This document shows, in pieces, positions 36,151-49,600 of a stretch of 64,000 bases of DNA. The DNA lies in assembly GCA_020746105.1 (NCBI GenBank), contig CM036622.1, positions 17,461,487 to 17,525,486 on the forward strand. The letters run 5' to 3'. A model generated the notes under the pieces. It did no database searches and had not been told where the DNA came from. It saw only the letters and a list, made by a program, of their open reading frames with translations. The DNA comes from Trogon surrucura (lineage: Eukaryota; Chordata; Aves; Trogoniformes; Trogonidae). The translations under genes were made by a program, and so were the position numbers. Every line of letters begins with the position of its first letter. Position 1 is the stretch's first letter.

Positions 36151-39100
36151 AAATTATATGCAGGAGTGGGCTTAGTCTCTTAGGCTCAGCTCCTCTCTCC
36201 GGTTATGTCAGATGCTTTGAAGTTTTGCAAATTTCTGCAAGCACTCCCGTGCAGACGGTGAGCTTCTTTCCTTTTCATTAAAAAAAAAATCTCTTCCGTG
36301 GGCTGTAAATGAACTCAAACAAGATATAATTTTGTCTCTGGCTGATGACTGTTTGGATTACCAAAGTTCTCATTTGAAACTTTCATGTTTAGCCTGGAGG
36401 TTAGCAGTTGATAACAAGGTTGTTATCAAGGTTGATCACAACAGGTTATAAACCCTCACCTCACCTTAGGAAGAACATCTGTCCTGATCCACCCAGATCT
36501 CCTTCAGAGTATGCATCAGAAATGCAACACAGATATAATTTTCACCTGTATCTATGGAATACTTCTGAAGCTATGGGTATACCTACAGCGACAGATCTCT
36601 GTAAACCTATCAAAATCAAGCCACAGCTACGTCTCACTTCCGCAACCAAGTTTTGCAAGACTGGGTCAAGAACAAAAGATCATTAACAAAATATTTTTTT
36701 GAAGACTAAGAATTATGTCCCACTGATTCTGAATGCACTCATCATCTTTTTGAAACAAGACAAAGGTATTTTGCAAGCCTTTTAAACTGGCTGCATGGCC
36801 ACCACACATTTCTGTGCTCATCTCGCTCTCTCCCTCTTCAATTACTGCTGGCTGCAGTTTCCAAGTGTCCTATAACATAACAGTGAAAAAACATGATGTT
36901 GCTTATGCAGCACACTGTGTACCATGTTTCAATCAGCCAGTCCATAATAATGACCTTCTAGTTTCTCAAATTAGTCTTCATATCTCAACCTGATACACAC
37001 TTTCTCCAACTGTGGCTTCCTCTCACCAATAAAAGAGACATTATCTCACAGGCAAGCTATATTTTACCAGCCAATTCATTTTCTCTTACACATGTCCTAC
37101 CTACAGATATACACATCTCAGAAAACTGAAATTGTGAAAAGAGGAAGAAGTAGGGAAGTTCTCCCTAAACAGTAAAAATATCTGCATTGGAGGCAATTCT
37201 TCCCTACTAACAAAGGTAGCTAAGGTGTTAGTAAAATGGAATTTAAATAATTATTTTTTTTTATGTCATAAACGAGTTTCGGTGGTTTTCGTTTTTGCAA
37301 AATTGCCTTTGAAATCTAGTGTTGCCAAATTTAGCTCACAACTTGGAGTCTTCTAAGTAGCACTGTTGGCTTGTCCACCTATTTCAGTTTTAACTTTTTA
37401 TTTTCAGCTTACAGAGTGCTCTCCCTACAGTTGGGTATTCCCTAAAGCCATGGCACAGCAAAGTGATTTTGCATTTCTTTCCCAGGGACCTTGGCCATTT
37501 TGGACATTCAGAAGGAGTAGAAAGGCAATAATGAAACATTTATCCCAACATCGTAGGGAACCACTATTTAATTTGAAGGACTGAGTTTTTTCTCTTTGAG
37601 TGACAAAACTGTAATTTCACAAATTAAGCCAACATAAGATTACATCAAAGCCAAATCCTGCCTCTTTCTTCCCACAGTTCCTGGCCATGTAACCTTGCCC
37701 TCCTTGGGTCTTAGTTGAGTCAATTCAACTCATGAACCGAGCAGAATGTAAGAATGACCTTTTCTCACTTTCTGCCAAGCCTGTAAAATCAATCAACTCA
37801 CAGTGGGGTCTGATGAGCCCCATAGCTGGCACAAGGTAAGAAGTGAACCCACAAACCAGACACAAAAAGGAAAGACCAAGGAGGGGCAAGAACATTTCTC
37901 TTTCCTCAGCAGTAAGTGGAACCTCAAATCAGCTCAACTCCCCTCCCGTAGCTTTACCTTTCCTCTTCAGTAAACACATAATTTAAGACTTGAGATGCTT
38001 AGGCAGAGCTATTTACCTCTGCAGCTGTTATAATAGAGGACACTGAAAACTTTAGCTGTTAGTCAAAAGAGAGAGTTAATCCACTTACTCTCCATCAGAA
38101 CTTTTTTTTTAGGTGTGGTTATGGCCAATCTTCAAGTCTTTATACAGTGTTTTCACTCTATATTTCAGTGACCTTTAAACATTAAGGGCGGCCATTAACA
38201 CTTCTCAACATTAACAGCATTAATACCAGGGTGGAGAACGATGCCGATCAAATCTGATTGAAGTGAATAGGGTGGAGAAAGACAATTTGCATTGTTTGCT
38301 GCTGCTTTGGCTCTCCCTGTGATCCCTGGTTTGGAGAATATCCCACCAACAAGAAAAGGGATCTCTGTTTTCTTTTCTATCTCTCTTTTTTTCTTTTTTT
38401 TTAAAAAAAAATAAATCTCCAATCCCTGGGTAGGTTGAGAAAACACCAGAAGGGCATTGCCTCTCATCTTGTGTGATCCATGCTTTCCTACAGAGACTCA
38501 GTATAACTTGGAGCAGGAGACACATGCAAGTATCTTAACCATTTCTCAAAAATGCCCACAATCCAATCTAGCAGAATTCAATCATTAGCCCATAGTTCAG
38601 AGCGAACCCATCAATGATTGTGGGATTTGATTTTGTGATTCTCTGGGGAAACACCCCAATACTTTTTGTTTGTTTGTTTGTTCATCTCTTCTGTAGTGTA
38701 CTAGAGCCAAAAACATCCCTTGTTCCTCTAGATAATCACACTAAATATGAAACAGGAACATCCCTCCTACAGCTGCTGATCAAAAACACTGCCCTGGAAC
38801 TCCTATATATTTCAGGCCTTTTTCCAGGGGAACTGCATCTCCCTAAGGATTCCTGCTCAGTGAGAATGTCAGAAACAAGAACATCACAATTTTTGAGGAG
38901 CAGAAAACACATTCAGGCACATTCCATCACACACTGCAATGATTAAGCCTTTTGCAGCACAGCAAAAACAGGCTGCTCGTGTTTTCTAACACCTATAGGA
39001 ATGGCTTTCTCTTTCCATGGCTGAATTTGCAAAAGCCAAGATCTAACCGTAAGCAAGAGACCATGAGGTAAGCTGTGGAGCAAACGCACGCCCATGGACA

Positions 39101-42099
39101 GCTGTTGGGGGGCATGAGGGGTGCTGTAAATCAGTGTTTCACCATACTCTCACAAACACCCAAATTCTGTGTTTGTACCGCATCTCCCCTCACTCTTTTC
39201 CAGATGGCATGTTTATACCAAGTTCCTTAAAAGCTTTTCAAGACTGGTACCTAAGCTGGCTGTGACTTTGGGTCCTGACTTCACCATCCAGGCATCAGCT
39301 GTCATGTGTTGTTATTGGGGTGGAGGGGAGAAGAAATCACAAGTGTTGCTGCTTAAACTGATGAAAGCAGTCACCAGCACCCCTGACAGGAATATATAAG
39401 GTTTTCATTCTTGCATTCAGCTCTGTTTCTTCTTTCTACTCTATGCCAGTACAAGCATTTCTCCTGCAACACAGTGAAATGAATTAGAATTGATCTGACT
39501 GCAAAATAACCCAATTCACTTCTAACCCTCTGCCCTTACTCACTGGCCCATCCCAATGGCAGGCATTTCCAGAGGTTTATTACATACAATTTAAGCAAAG
39601 TAGAGAATTTGAAACAGAGCTTTATAATGCAGATTTACCTACTATTCAGATCATTGCTGGCCCAAACTTCAGGAACGACTCATTCTGTGAGCAAAACCAT
39701 TCAAACATCACGGATTTTGCCATAATTGTTCTTCTGGATCAAAGACGTTCCCACCCAAAACAAGAAGTTCACATAATCTCTCCTCTCAAACAATCCTGCA
39801 AAGGACTTGCAATGTAAATGCAGCAGAGCAGAATCCTGTCTTCACTGAAAGAAGTAATGGAAGGGCTGGATTAATAATATTCTTGGTATATAAATACAAT
39901 GGCACTAAAAAATAAATTACTTGATGTATCGATGGAGACCAGGCTACACAGGTGGAGCTTTGTCCTACCCGGAGTAAAAGAGAGGATAAAATTTACCTTC
40001 TACTGCAAATAACTCCTGGAAAGTCTTCTCTACATTGACATACCCTCTGAAGCATCAGTTTAAGAGCTCTCCTTGGTCAAATTATTCTTTCATTAGGGCA
40101 AGAATATTGTGTTCTTTACTTCCTATGCCAAGGGAGAATATAAGAAAAGAAAGTAGTAACATTTCTGCCTTTGAGAATTTAACCCTAAGAACAAGCAAAC
40201 ACTAATACTTTACAAATCAGTCAGTTTCCAATGAAAGATTGTTTTCTTCCTCAAAGGAAATTTGCTACTATGCCAAGAAATGTACAGAGACTGTACTGCT
40301 TTATGGACAAATGGTATTATAGCTGTTTCATGGAGTTTAACAATTAGTCCTATCTACATTACAAAAATCTAATCCTGCTGCAAGAAAACCAGTGATCGTA
40401 ACAGACCTGACTCCTTCACCCTCAGTTTATGCAATCACAGTACAGAACACCAACATGAAGTTTCATTCCCAAACCCACAAAAAATAATAGTACTTTACAT
40501 TACAGCTGCCTTAGTAGGGCCTACTTCAACCCTAAGAGTCCTGTAAACCATAAAACTGCAGATCTCATAATTCAGCAGAAGAGAACATGGACTTATACAG
40601 AGCTCCTGCTACAGGTTTGCTAACTGACGTCCCACTCCACACATCCTTCCATCATTTACAAACATCCTACCACACTCAAAGAGAACTAGATGTTGTCTTC
40701 GGAGACTTTCAATGGAGAACACTCAATGCAGGAGGAACTCAACTTGCTCTTTGCCTGAGTTTCCTGATAAATGACTGGCTACTTCAAAAATCTCTAGAAA
40801 TATCAGATTAGATTTGACCAATGCACCTGGTTGATGCCTTCCCCAAAAGCAAGAAGTGGTTAAAAGCAGTCAGCCTGCTTTTGGTGCTGTTACAAGAACC
40901 ACAGCTGGAGCCTCATCCCATCCATCTTCTCAGGACATCATTGAAGGACAATGTTTATAATAGGTTTGTTCCCTTGTAGCAGTAGCTAACTTATTTCTTC
41001 AACAATCAGAGAGAATTGGCACTGCAGAGAAAACAAACTCCCCGACACTATTTCACCCAATGCCCAACGCTACTGAAAGGCAGCCTGAGACCACAGCAAT
41101 GACGGTGAGACAGCAACCAGCTGGTGGGGGCTTGGAAAACAACCCCTTTTCTAATAAATATCAGCAAGAAATGAGTTCCCTCCTGCAGATGGAAGCAAAA
41201 TGGCATACAACAGATAGAAATCTAAATATTGCTCACGAGCCTGGGACTGATACAGTAGTCAAAGCCCAGGCAGGAGAGGAACTCTTCCTCCAGACACACA
41301 GGCCTCCTGCATCTGGTTAACGTCACTCACAGGTGGAAAGTACCTGCAGGCAGGTAGCTACCCCAGTGAGTAGAGTTAGGCCTTTTTTATTATTATCTGC
41401 ACATTCAGGACTGCAGATTTACCTACTTCTCACCTAGCACTACCTGTATTATTGTAGTCCTTCGGGCAGGCAAACCATCCAGCACTAAATCTCTCCTTTA
41501 TTTCGTCTTCCTCCCCTGCATTATATTTGACTGCAAAATGAAAATGAGGGAGAGGGCAGCAGGTTAGAGGAAAGTCTGCAGAGGATTTCTCCTCCCCAGA
41601 TTAGGATTTAATTGTATTCCTAGTGAGTCCCTTCTGGTTGCGCTCGGCCTTTCAGATGAATGTTTCATCAATATGATTAGGATCACATCCCTCAGTCTCG
41701 TCTATTTACACAATTGGTTGTGACAGCTCGGAGTATAGTACTCCCTAAAGGAAATATTAGATACTACCCTATCATTTTATTCAAATCATATTTTGCACTC
41801 CACACTTCCATCCTAATGTCATTCTCCCCCGGATTACATATTAGTGATATCCAGCAAGCACTAAAATCCTTCCAGTAAGGACTAGATTAATATTAACCGT
41901 ACTTGTGTTGTTATGAACGAAGGTTTTTGGAAGGGGACGAGTTGGCTGCGGGTACCTCAAGGGGCTTGTGAACTGGGGTTGTAGGTACAAAAAGAATGTG
42001 GGGCAAATAGTGGCAAAAATATTAACATTTTTTAATATAAGTAATAAATATAATGAATAAATCAATACTACTAGTAAAAACAACAAAAACCCCACCGAT
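36151..42099. other. Gene-free, transposon-free downstream flank of EOMES
   Basis: No exon and no recognisable mobile element. ORFs stay below about 120 codons. Sequence is moderately AT-rich until the CpG island starts at about 42,100. Confidence 0.6.
38664..38684. repeat. GTTT microsatellite
   Basis: About four to five GTTT units in tandem. Confidence 0.75.
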
Positions 42100-43480
42100 G
42101 CTGGCAAAACCCAGCACCACGAGAAGGAGGAGGGGGTGATGGAAGTGCCGGCGGGTCCCATCTCCTCCTCCTGAACCCCTCCCCGGGGCCGGGGCCCCAC
42201 GGCCTCCCGCCGTCGGCTCCCCCCTCACCCCTTGCCGGTGCTCCCGGGGGAAAGGGACATTTCTGACGCGTAACGGTACCGGGGGCCAACTCTCTCCTCG
42301 GCTACCGCCCTCCCCTCAGGTCCACCTCAGCGCGGTGGGGCCGAGAGGCAGCTGAGGGGGGCTGTGACAACCATCCCCGGGAATCTCCCTCGGTCCCGCT
42401 CCGTTACCTCCGCGCTCCCGTCAGAGAGGGGAGGAGGTGGAAATAAGAGACCAAGGGGTGAAAGGAAGGTGGGAGCAGAAATTCAGACCGAAAGTAAAAC
42501 CCCAAAGCGTTAGTCCAAGAAGAAACATACCAGAAAAAAAAAAATAAAAATGAAAAAAAAATACCTGCTCGTTCCACCCCGGAGCGCTGAGACTGCCGCC
42601 CCAGGGAAAAAGCCCATTCCTCCAGAAGGAAGAGGGGGGAGGTCTGGGAAACGCCGTCGGAAGAAGAAGCGTTTCGGGGTCGTTTCGTTTTCCCTGCCGA
42701 GCGTGAAGGCCCGGCCATACAGTTTGGCGTGAGTAGCGAGGGACGAAGTTTCGTTGGAAAAACAAATCAGACGTCTGCTCCCAATGTGCGGCCGCAAAGA
42801 GAGCAGGCGAGAGAGGCGACGGGCTGTCGGCTCCGCTTTAACGAAAACAGCCGGAAAACCAGAGGCTTTGGTGAGGAAACGCTCTCAACCCCTCGGACAA
42901 GCCCGTGTCCGCTACCTCTATCGCCCCGCCGGGCACCCATGCTATTAAAAACAAATAAGGACTCCGCACGCAGAGCAGCGAACCACTCCCTCGGCTCAGC
43001 GGGGAAATAACCAGGAGAATCGCTAATTCGCGGGGAACGGTCTCAAATGGTTACACCGGTGTATCACCGGGCGGACAGGGAGGGGGGGGCAAGGAGTGGG
43101 AGCCCCCGGGGCGGGCAGAGCCGGCGGCCGCTCCGAGCGCAGCAGCAGCAGCCGCCGACGGCCGCGGAGCTCCGGGCTTTCCTTAGCCTAGAGCCTGCAG
43201 ATGTCCGGGGCAGGCTTACAGCTGTACATCGCCACGAGAGTGTAAATAACTATTTTTATTTTTTTTCATGCGAGAGCTACCGAAGTGGCAGGGACGGGTA
43301 CGACGGCGGCGTTTTTCCGCCCGCCGCGTTTCCCAGCACACGCCCGCCTCGCCCGCGGGTGTCGGAGCAGTGGAGAAAGGCGCAGTCATCCTCGGGGTCG
43401 CCTCATCCCTCCAAAACCGCGATAAAAAACCCGCCGAGGTCAAGGCGGGACTCTCCACCCAGAGACCGCTGCTCGTCTCA
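42100..43480. promoter_or_regulatory. CpG island downstream of EOMES
   Basis: GC-rich, CpG-dense sequence beginning abruptly at about 42,100 and running to about 43,480, followed by weaker CpG-rich patches to about 44,530. It lies 1.4-2.8 kb beyond the EOMES poly(A) signal. Open frames here (up to 145 codons at 43047-43484) show no recognisable domain and look like GC by-products. It could be the promoter of an unannotated transcript or a Polycomb-type element of the EOMES locus. Confidence 0.55.
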
Positions 43481-43499
43481 GTAAATCACATTACGGAGC

Positions 43500-43770
43500 A
43501 AAGTGCAAGGGGTAGTTAACTTTATCTTCCGTTAATGTAAACAAATAAGAAGCATTCAGCTCCTTGATCTTTATTTAAATATAGAGTTGTTTATCGGTGT
43601 CATCCTATGAAGATTAATTAGATACCTTTATTCACAATTTGGCGTCTGACACCCCGTTTTAGGAATGCATTAAATCACAAGGTGTTAATTGGGGCCAGCC
43701 AGGCACTTATGTTTCTATTAAACAGTGTGAGGACTTTTCACAAGTATTAAGTTGTTGGGGGATTTTTTTC
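43500..43770. promoter_or_regulatory. Candidate conserved regulatory block beside the downstream CpG island
   Basis: An AT-rich block between CpG-rich sequences with clustered factor-like motifs: TTAATTAG near 43,614, AATGCATTAAAT near 43,665, AGGTGT within CAAGGTGTTAATTGG (43680-43685, a T-box core beside a homeodomain core), and GTGTGAGG plus TTCACAAG further on. This style is typical of developmental enhancers. No conservation data were available, so the call is inference. Confidence 0.35.
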
Positions 43771-43980
43771 TTTTTCTTTTTTTTTTACCATACGGTGAAA
43801 AAATATACAGCTTTGAATAACACACCGCTGCGAAATCGGGCTTCTGAGCGCTGCATCATCGGTGTTTGCAGCCTGGGCAGGGCGAGCACGTCACTGCACC
43901 CCCGGCTGGAAACTGGGGAATGCCAGCCTTTCCAGGGGGCTTTTCCGGGAGGGGACATCCCTTACTTAGAAGGAAAAATA

Positions 43981-43983
<3 letters not shown>

Positions 43984-44015
<32 letters not shown>
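43984..44015. repeat. Poly(A) tract of 32 bases
   Basis: An uninterrupted run of 32 A. It sits within CpG-rich sequence and is not attached to a recognisable retrotransposed copy. Length will be unstable in sequencing. Confidence 0.95.
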
Positions 44016-44018
<3 letters not shown>

Positions 44019-44849
44019 ATCCCCAATCGCTTAAAAAATACCGCTAGTCCCCTTCTTTCGCAAACCGGACGTGGTTCCTTGTGCAAGGGGAGAGCCGCTG
44101 GGACAGCGGTTTGATTCGCTTGCCAAGGCGCAGCGCCGGAGTCTCGCACCGAAAAAGGAAAAATCTTATCGAAATCTCGCCGGGAAGCCGCCGCTCTCCG
44201 TCTCGGAGAGGTCCGGGAGCCACTGCCCATGCCCCCCGATCGCCTCACCTCCTCCACCCAGCCTGAGCTCCCGGTTTATTTTATTTGCAGCTGACCATAG
44301 CTAACAGCTTAATCCCATTACCGCCTGCATATCCTCAGGAAAGGTCCCGCTGCCGCAGGAGCCGAGATTCAATTGCTTTGCTTTCTTCCCCTAGATAAGC
44401 GACCCGAATGGGGTGTGGGGGGAATTCCTACTGCGTTCCGGGAAGCAGAGTGGGTGAGCAGGGGTGGCCCCGCCACTGCTGGACGAGCGAACCGAGCCCA
44501 CAAGTCCCGGAACAGGGGCTGAGCTCACACCTCGCCTCTTGAGAGGTTATAGGGGGAAAAAAAAAGAGGCACCGTCAGATTTTTTTTGAACTGAGCCGGG
44601 GGCTTAGAGCCTGGAGGGATGCCCAGGAGGACTGTGACAAACCGTGAGAAGAGTTTAAGAAGCCCACAAGAGAGAACAGCTAGCAGCATTCAAACGATCA
44701 CCGTTCAAAGGGATAAAGCAGCAAGGAGAACCTACGCAAAGGGAGGGCTGGATTTAGAGACAACTTGCCCCCCAAGCATCACACTCCTTCTCCCAGCTAG
44801 GATACCTGATAGAGACAAAGAAGAGGCAGAGTCACTCCCACTCTTATGC

Positions 44850-45900
44850 CTGGCACCACGACATTTATTAAAAATTGCTACTATTTACATAGAAAAAGAA
44901 AACAGAACCAAGTTTCATTGGGAGGAGTTTGTGTGCCAGTGCTCTAGTTTAAAACAGCTGAAACTATAGGCAAGAAAAGTGGGGTAAGTTACGTCACTCC
45001 CAGTTTGTACAGGGAAGCTGAAAGCCACTTTACACACATGTAAATAGAAATCTGTTCATGTTTTTCACAATGCTCCATATGCTAAGTTGAATTAACAAAA
45101 CAAGAAGCCATTTGAATTTCAAAGCACCACTGGAGGTCCTTCTGACTGAAGAGCTATAAGTCTACTATTTATACATTATTCCACAATATTCTACAGTGTA
45201 CCTAGACAAAACACACTTCGGTTTTTGGCCACCTCAATAAAGGTTAGGCTTTTGGGAAGTATTTTTTTTGTTTATAATGCAAGTTCTAAACTAAGAAAAG
45301 TCAGATTTGGTCATTGCAAACCCATCACCAGCAACAAGACCTTCAAGTCAAAAATCCTGCCTGGCAAGCTGGCCTTATTTTGGCAATCCTGTGCCAAAGA
45401 AAGCCTTGGCTGAGCAATAACCAACTCAGCCAACTGTGCTGCAGACAAGGGTTAAAGAAGCCAGCTCAGTCTAAAGTAGAACACAGCATTTGTGCAGCTC
45501 CCCAAAACCCAGCCCCCTTTTACCAGAGAGGCAGGCAGGGAAGAAAACTGAATTTGGGATCCTACTCCCCTATTTTCTTGCTCAGGAGTGCATAGATTTG
45601 ATTGGGCCTCTGAGCCAAGCCAAACTGTACACTTTAGTGTCTCCAATAAATAAGCCACGTTGTAAAATTCTAGGCTTCTGCTTACAGCTTCCACATGCAC
45701 TTCCTTCTAGGAGAGGGGAAGAATTCTATCAGCTTGCTTTTCCCTACTTCATTACTTGCAACAGTCTAAAAGCTTTGGCACCTTCTATAGAATTGCACAC
45801 AACAATTCAAGGTGGAAGGCAAGAGTCTTTTTTTTTGCAACTGTAATGCAAAAAAAACCTAAGGCCACCCTGAAAAAAAATTAGCCAATTAAAGTATGCT
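44850..45900 (-). other. EOMES: EOMES 3' untranslated region (inferred extent)
   Basis: The stretch from the stop codon to the first strong poly(A) signal on the minus strand. It contains no credible ORF and is more AT-rich than the coding exons. AATAAG/AATAAT-like variants lie nearer the stop, so shorter ends are possible. The end point is inferred, not seen directly. Confidence 0.55.
44864..44869 (-). terminator. EOMES: Candidate EOMES poly(A) signal AATAAA
   Basis: Canonical AATAAA on the minus strand about 1.03 kb past the stop. The sequence just downstream on that strand is GT-rich (GTCGTGGTGCC, then GAGTGGGAGTGAC), which fits a downstream element. It is the only exact AATAAA I found between the stop and here. 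Confidence 0.55.
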
Positions 45901-46636
45901 TTAAGAACTAGTATAGAATGCATAGTAACCCATGCCTTTTGAAGTGTCTTTGCTATAGTCCTCAGTATTAATGTCCTCACATTTCATAGTTGGGGAATTT
46001 TCATTGCTGGAAGTGCTAGGGGAGAGCCGTCTTCTCTTACAAGCACCCGTGTAGACCCCAGAATCATTTGAATCTAGAGATTTTATGGAAGGTGGAGTCT
46101 CTATCCAGGATGAGCCAATTTCTTCCTTCACCTTCTCTTTTGGAAGCTGGTCTTCAGAGAAACCTGGAGGACTTGTTCTGGAGCTCCAAGGTAATCCTGT
46201 TGTCATTTTTCGCTGGTAAGAGCCCCTGCTCCCCCAGCCTGCCATGGATGGAAACGTCGGGTCGGGATAGTATCCCAGAGCATGGGATGTCTGAAGGGGG
46301 AGGGATTTAATGCCATAAGGGAGCAAGGTGCTAGGAGAATACTCTGTCTCATAGGAGTTCATGTCCAGTTTGTTGGCACTGGGCTGCTGTACAGGTGTAA
46401 CAAACCACCGCTGAGGAGGGCTGGCAACCTCTTCGCTCTGCTGCGGTGAGAGCAAGCCATTTGTCTGGGGGACGGTTCTCTCACCATTGTAAAATCTGGC
46501 TGGAGGCAGGTTGTTGACAAACTGTTCTTGGAAGAATGGTTGCACACTGTATCGGGCACCAGGGACAATCTGGTGGGATCTAGGAGAATCCGTGGGAGAT
46601 GGAGTTAATCTGTCATTTTCTGAAGCTGTGTACATG
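45901..46636 (-). CDS. EOMES: EOMES exon 6, C-terminal domain and stop
   Basis: 736 nt including TAA at 45901-45903, residues 420-664. The first acceptor is TTATGTTGTAG before CATGTAC. This gives Ser420 followed by [19 protein letters not shown], the stretch present only in the longer mammalian isoform. The rest is the conserved C-terminal region ([60 protein letters not shown]). No frame damage was seen. Confidence 0.97.
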
Positions 46637-49600
46637 CTACAACATAAAAGAGAAACACTGAGCACTGTTCTTCACAATAAGAGTAAGACAACATAAAAAC
46701 ACAAAACAGGATGAAATTGAATTTTTTTAATTAGAATCACAACGAGGTTTAAATAGATGACTACTCATTTTTGTCTGGCTTGGGAATTCTTTGTTTTTTC
46801 TAAACCTGTAGAAAACGGCTAGTATTACTGCTACAAGTATGCGCTGTTCTCTGCTAGCCAACCCATTTTAAATGAGGTGCAGCACTTTTGTCCCTGAAAC
46901 AATGCATATATACAACTCCAGTTTCTCAAAGGCCATTTGATGCTAGAAAGTAAGCATTAGGCAAGTCTGCTGCTGACAACTTGAAGAAGTTTCCTGCTCT
47001 GTGGAGATACACAACACGACACTGTCAGTCCACAGGCCAGCTAGGGTTCTGTCCATACCAAAGCCCAGAAGCCTGCTGAAAGACAGGTCATCAAGACAAC
47101 GTGGTAACTAAACAGACAATGTTTCTCAGCAGATACCTAATGTCTTTGAACAAAAAGCTGACAGTATTACAACTTCCAGGTAACTGAAGCAGCAACTCCT
47201 CCACACATTTCAGGCCAGAATCATTCCTCCCAGACAGAAAGAGCTGCAAGAAGACAAAAGTGTACTTACGAGTCATAGTTGTCTCTGAAGCCTTTTGCAA
47301 AAGGATTATGGTCGATTTTGAGCTGGGTAATCTAAAAATGAAAGCAGAATATAATAAGATGAGACCAGCAAGACAATTCTCTTCTTAATTATCATTTTAT
47401 ACACCCATGCTTACGTCAGTGTTTTGATACGCTGTAACTGCTATGAACTGCGTTTCAGGGAAAATAAACGTTTGAGTCTTGGAGGAATCATTCAGATCTT
47501 CAACACCATCTTCAGTCACTTCCACAATGTGAAGCCGAGGCTGGTACTTGTGTAGAGATTGCAGTACTATCATCTAAAAAGGAACCATGGAAGAAGAGAT
47601 ATTTAGACAAACTACATCTAACCTTAAAAAAAAAAAAATCATTTTCATAGTCTGACATCTTCCTGGAAACTGTAATCTTTTGACTTGGGAATGGAGAAAT
47701 TTTAACTGTCAACAAATGATTCACAGTTTATAGCCCTGTTTCACTAAGTTACTAATACACCAAAATCCCTAAGTGCAGGAAATCAAGAGCTATCAGCTAC
47801 ACTACCACTTTCTGAACAACTCTGGAGATGGATGTGTTGGCTAAACTGAAAGAAAATTCATCCTTCTATTTCCACCATTTCTAGTTGTCCTCATAAGGAG
47901 AATCAAAGAAAACAAGATATAAGATTCAGTTCAAGAAGTGAACAAGACAAAAACTGCAATCTAGTGGCTCATTTAAATGCTGTACCCCAAAAACCCAGGG
48001 CTCCCCTGTCTGAGCCCCAAAAGCTCCTCCAAGCCTGCCGCCTTTTTCCCCACACACACACTTACCTGAGCATTGTTGTTGTTGGCGCCTTTATTGTTCG
48101 TTAACTTCAGCTTCCCAAAAGAAATCTCTTGCCTCATCCAGTGAGCCCCGGTGTTGGGAGACTCGGGGTGCACATACACCTTGTTGCCTAGGGAGGGAAG
48201 AGAAGCCGATAAAGCGGCCGCCGGCCACAGGGCTTTGTTCCACAGCCGGCAGCACCTCGGCCTCCCGAAACCCCCGCACCCGCACGGCCCCGCACACACC
48301 GCGGCGGGGAAAGAAGCTGCAAGACGCACTTAAAAGCACAGCTTTGCCCTCAGCGGGATGCCGGCGATGGGGAAGACCTCGTAGAGGAGGCGAAACGGCC
48401 ACGGCCAGCCTTTCCGGGAAGCCGCCCCGCGGGGGAAGGCGGCGGGGAGAGCCCGAGAAGCCCCCGCGTACCTTGCATGTTGTTGTCGGCTTTGCCGCAG
48501 GTCACCCACTTGCCCCCCTGGAAACGCCAGTGGTTGGGGTCCGCCAACACCACCTCCACGAAGACGTTATAGTGGGCCGTGGGGTTGAGGCCGGTGATGT
48601 TAAAGCTCAGGAAAGGAAACATCCTCCTGCGGAGGAAAAGCACACGGCGTGTGAGGCGGGACGGGGAAGGGCGCGTGGGCTCCGGTGGCAGCTCCCCGCC
48701 CGTCCCGGCACCGAGGGAGACCCAGGAAGCGAGCGGCGAGCCGCGGACGACTCCCGCCTCGCCTCCCGGCCCGCCCGGTGAGGGGAAACCGCGAAGGCTG
48801 CTTCTCGGGGAAACCATCACCGGCCCGGAGGCAACAACCTCCCTCCCGGGGGAGCGGGCAGCGCTGCCCGGCACGGAGCTGCCCCGGGCGCTCCCCGCGT
48901 CGCTTGCCCCCGCCTCAGCCTACGCTTACCGGCCCTGCTTGGTGATGATCATCTCCGTCTGGTGCCGGTGAAACTTGAGCCAGAGCGGCCGGTTGCAGAG
49001 GAAGACCTGCGCCCGGAGCCCCGGGCCGGCGGCCGGCACCCCCAGCGCCCCGAGGCCGCCGCAGGAGCCCGACGCCGTCGGGTACGGGCCGTAGAGGGGC
49101 CCGCCGGTCGCCGCCTGCCCGTACTGGTACCCGCCGCCGCCGCCGCCGAACTGCGCCCGGCCGCCGGGAGAGCAGACGGCACCCGCAAAACCGCCCGGCG
49201 AGAGCACCGAGCCGTAGGGGTACCGCGGCCCGCCGGGCGACTGGTAGACGGTGCCATGCTGCGCCGCCGGCGGGTAGGGGAAGAGAGCACAGGGCCCCCC
49301 CAGCTCGGTCGCCGCCGGTCCCGGGGACTGCAGGTAGTAGCGCTCGGGGCTGAGGCTGTCCATGGAGTAGCGGGCGGCGGCGGCGGCCGGGGGCATCTCC
49401 TCCTCCCCGCAGGGGGTGGCCTTGCGGCCGTCCGGTTTGGGGGCGGCGAAGGGCGGCTCGCCCGCCGCCTCCGCCTCGCCCAGCATGGCGGGGGCCGCCC
49501 CGAACTTCTTGGGAGTCTTGTCCAGGTCGAGGCGCGGCGGCGACCCCGGCCGGGGGGGCGGTCCCCGGGATCCGCCGCCAGTCCCCGTTCCCCCTCCGGC

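Noticed and set aside
42404..42797. Overlapping minus-strand ORFs with Phe runs at the downstream CpG island
   Set aside because: The Phe runs come from an A-rich tract and the rest is CpG-island sequence.
48350..48874. 174-codon minus-strand ORF including exon 2
   Set aside because: It reads through intron sequence on both sides of exon 2; the splice sites are clear.
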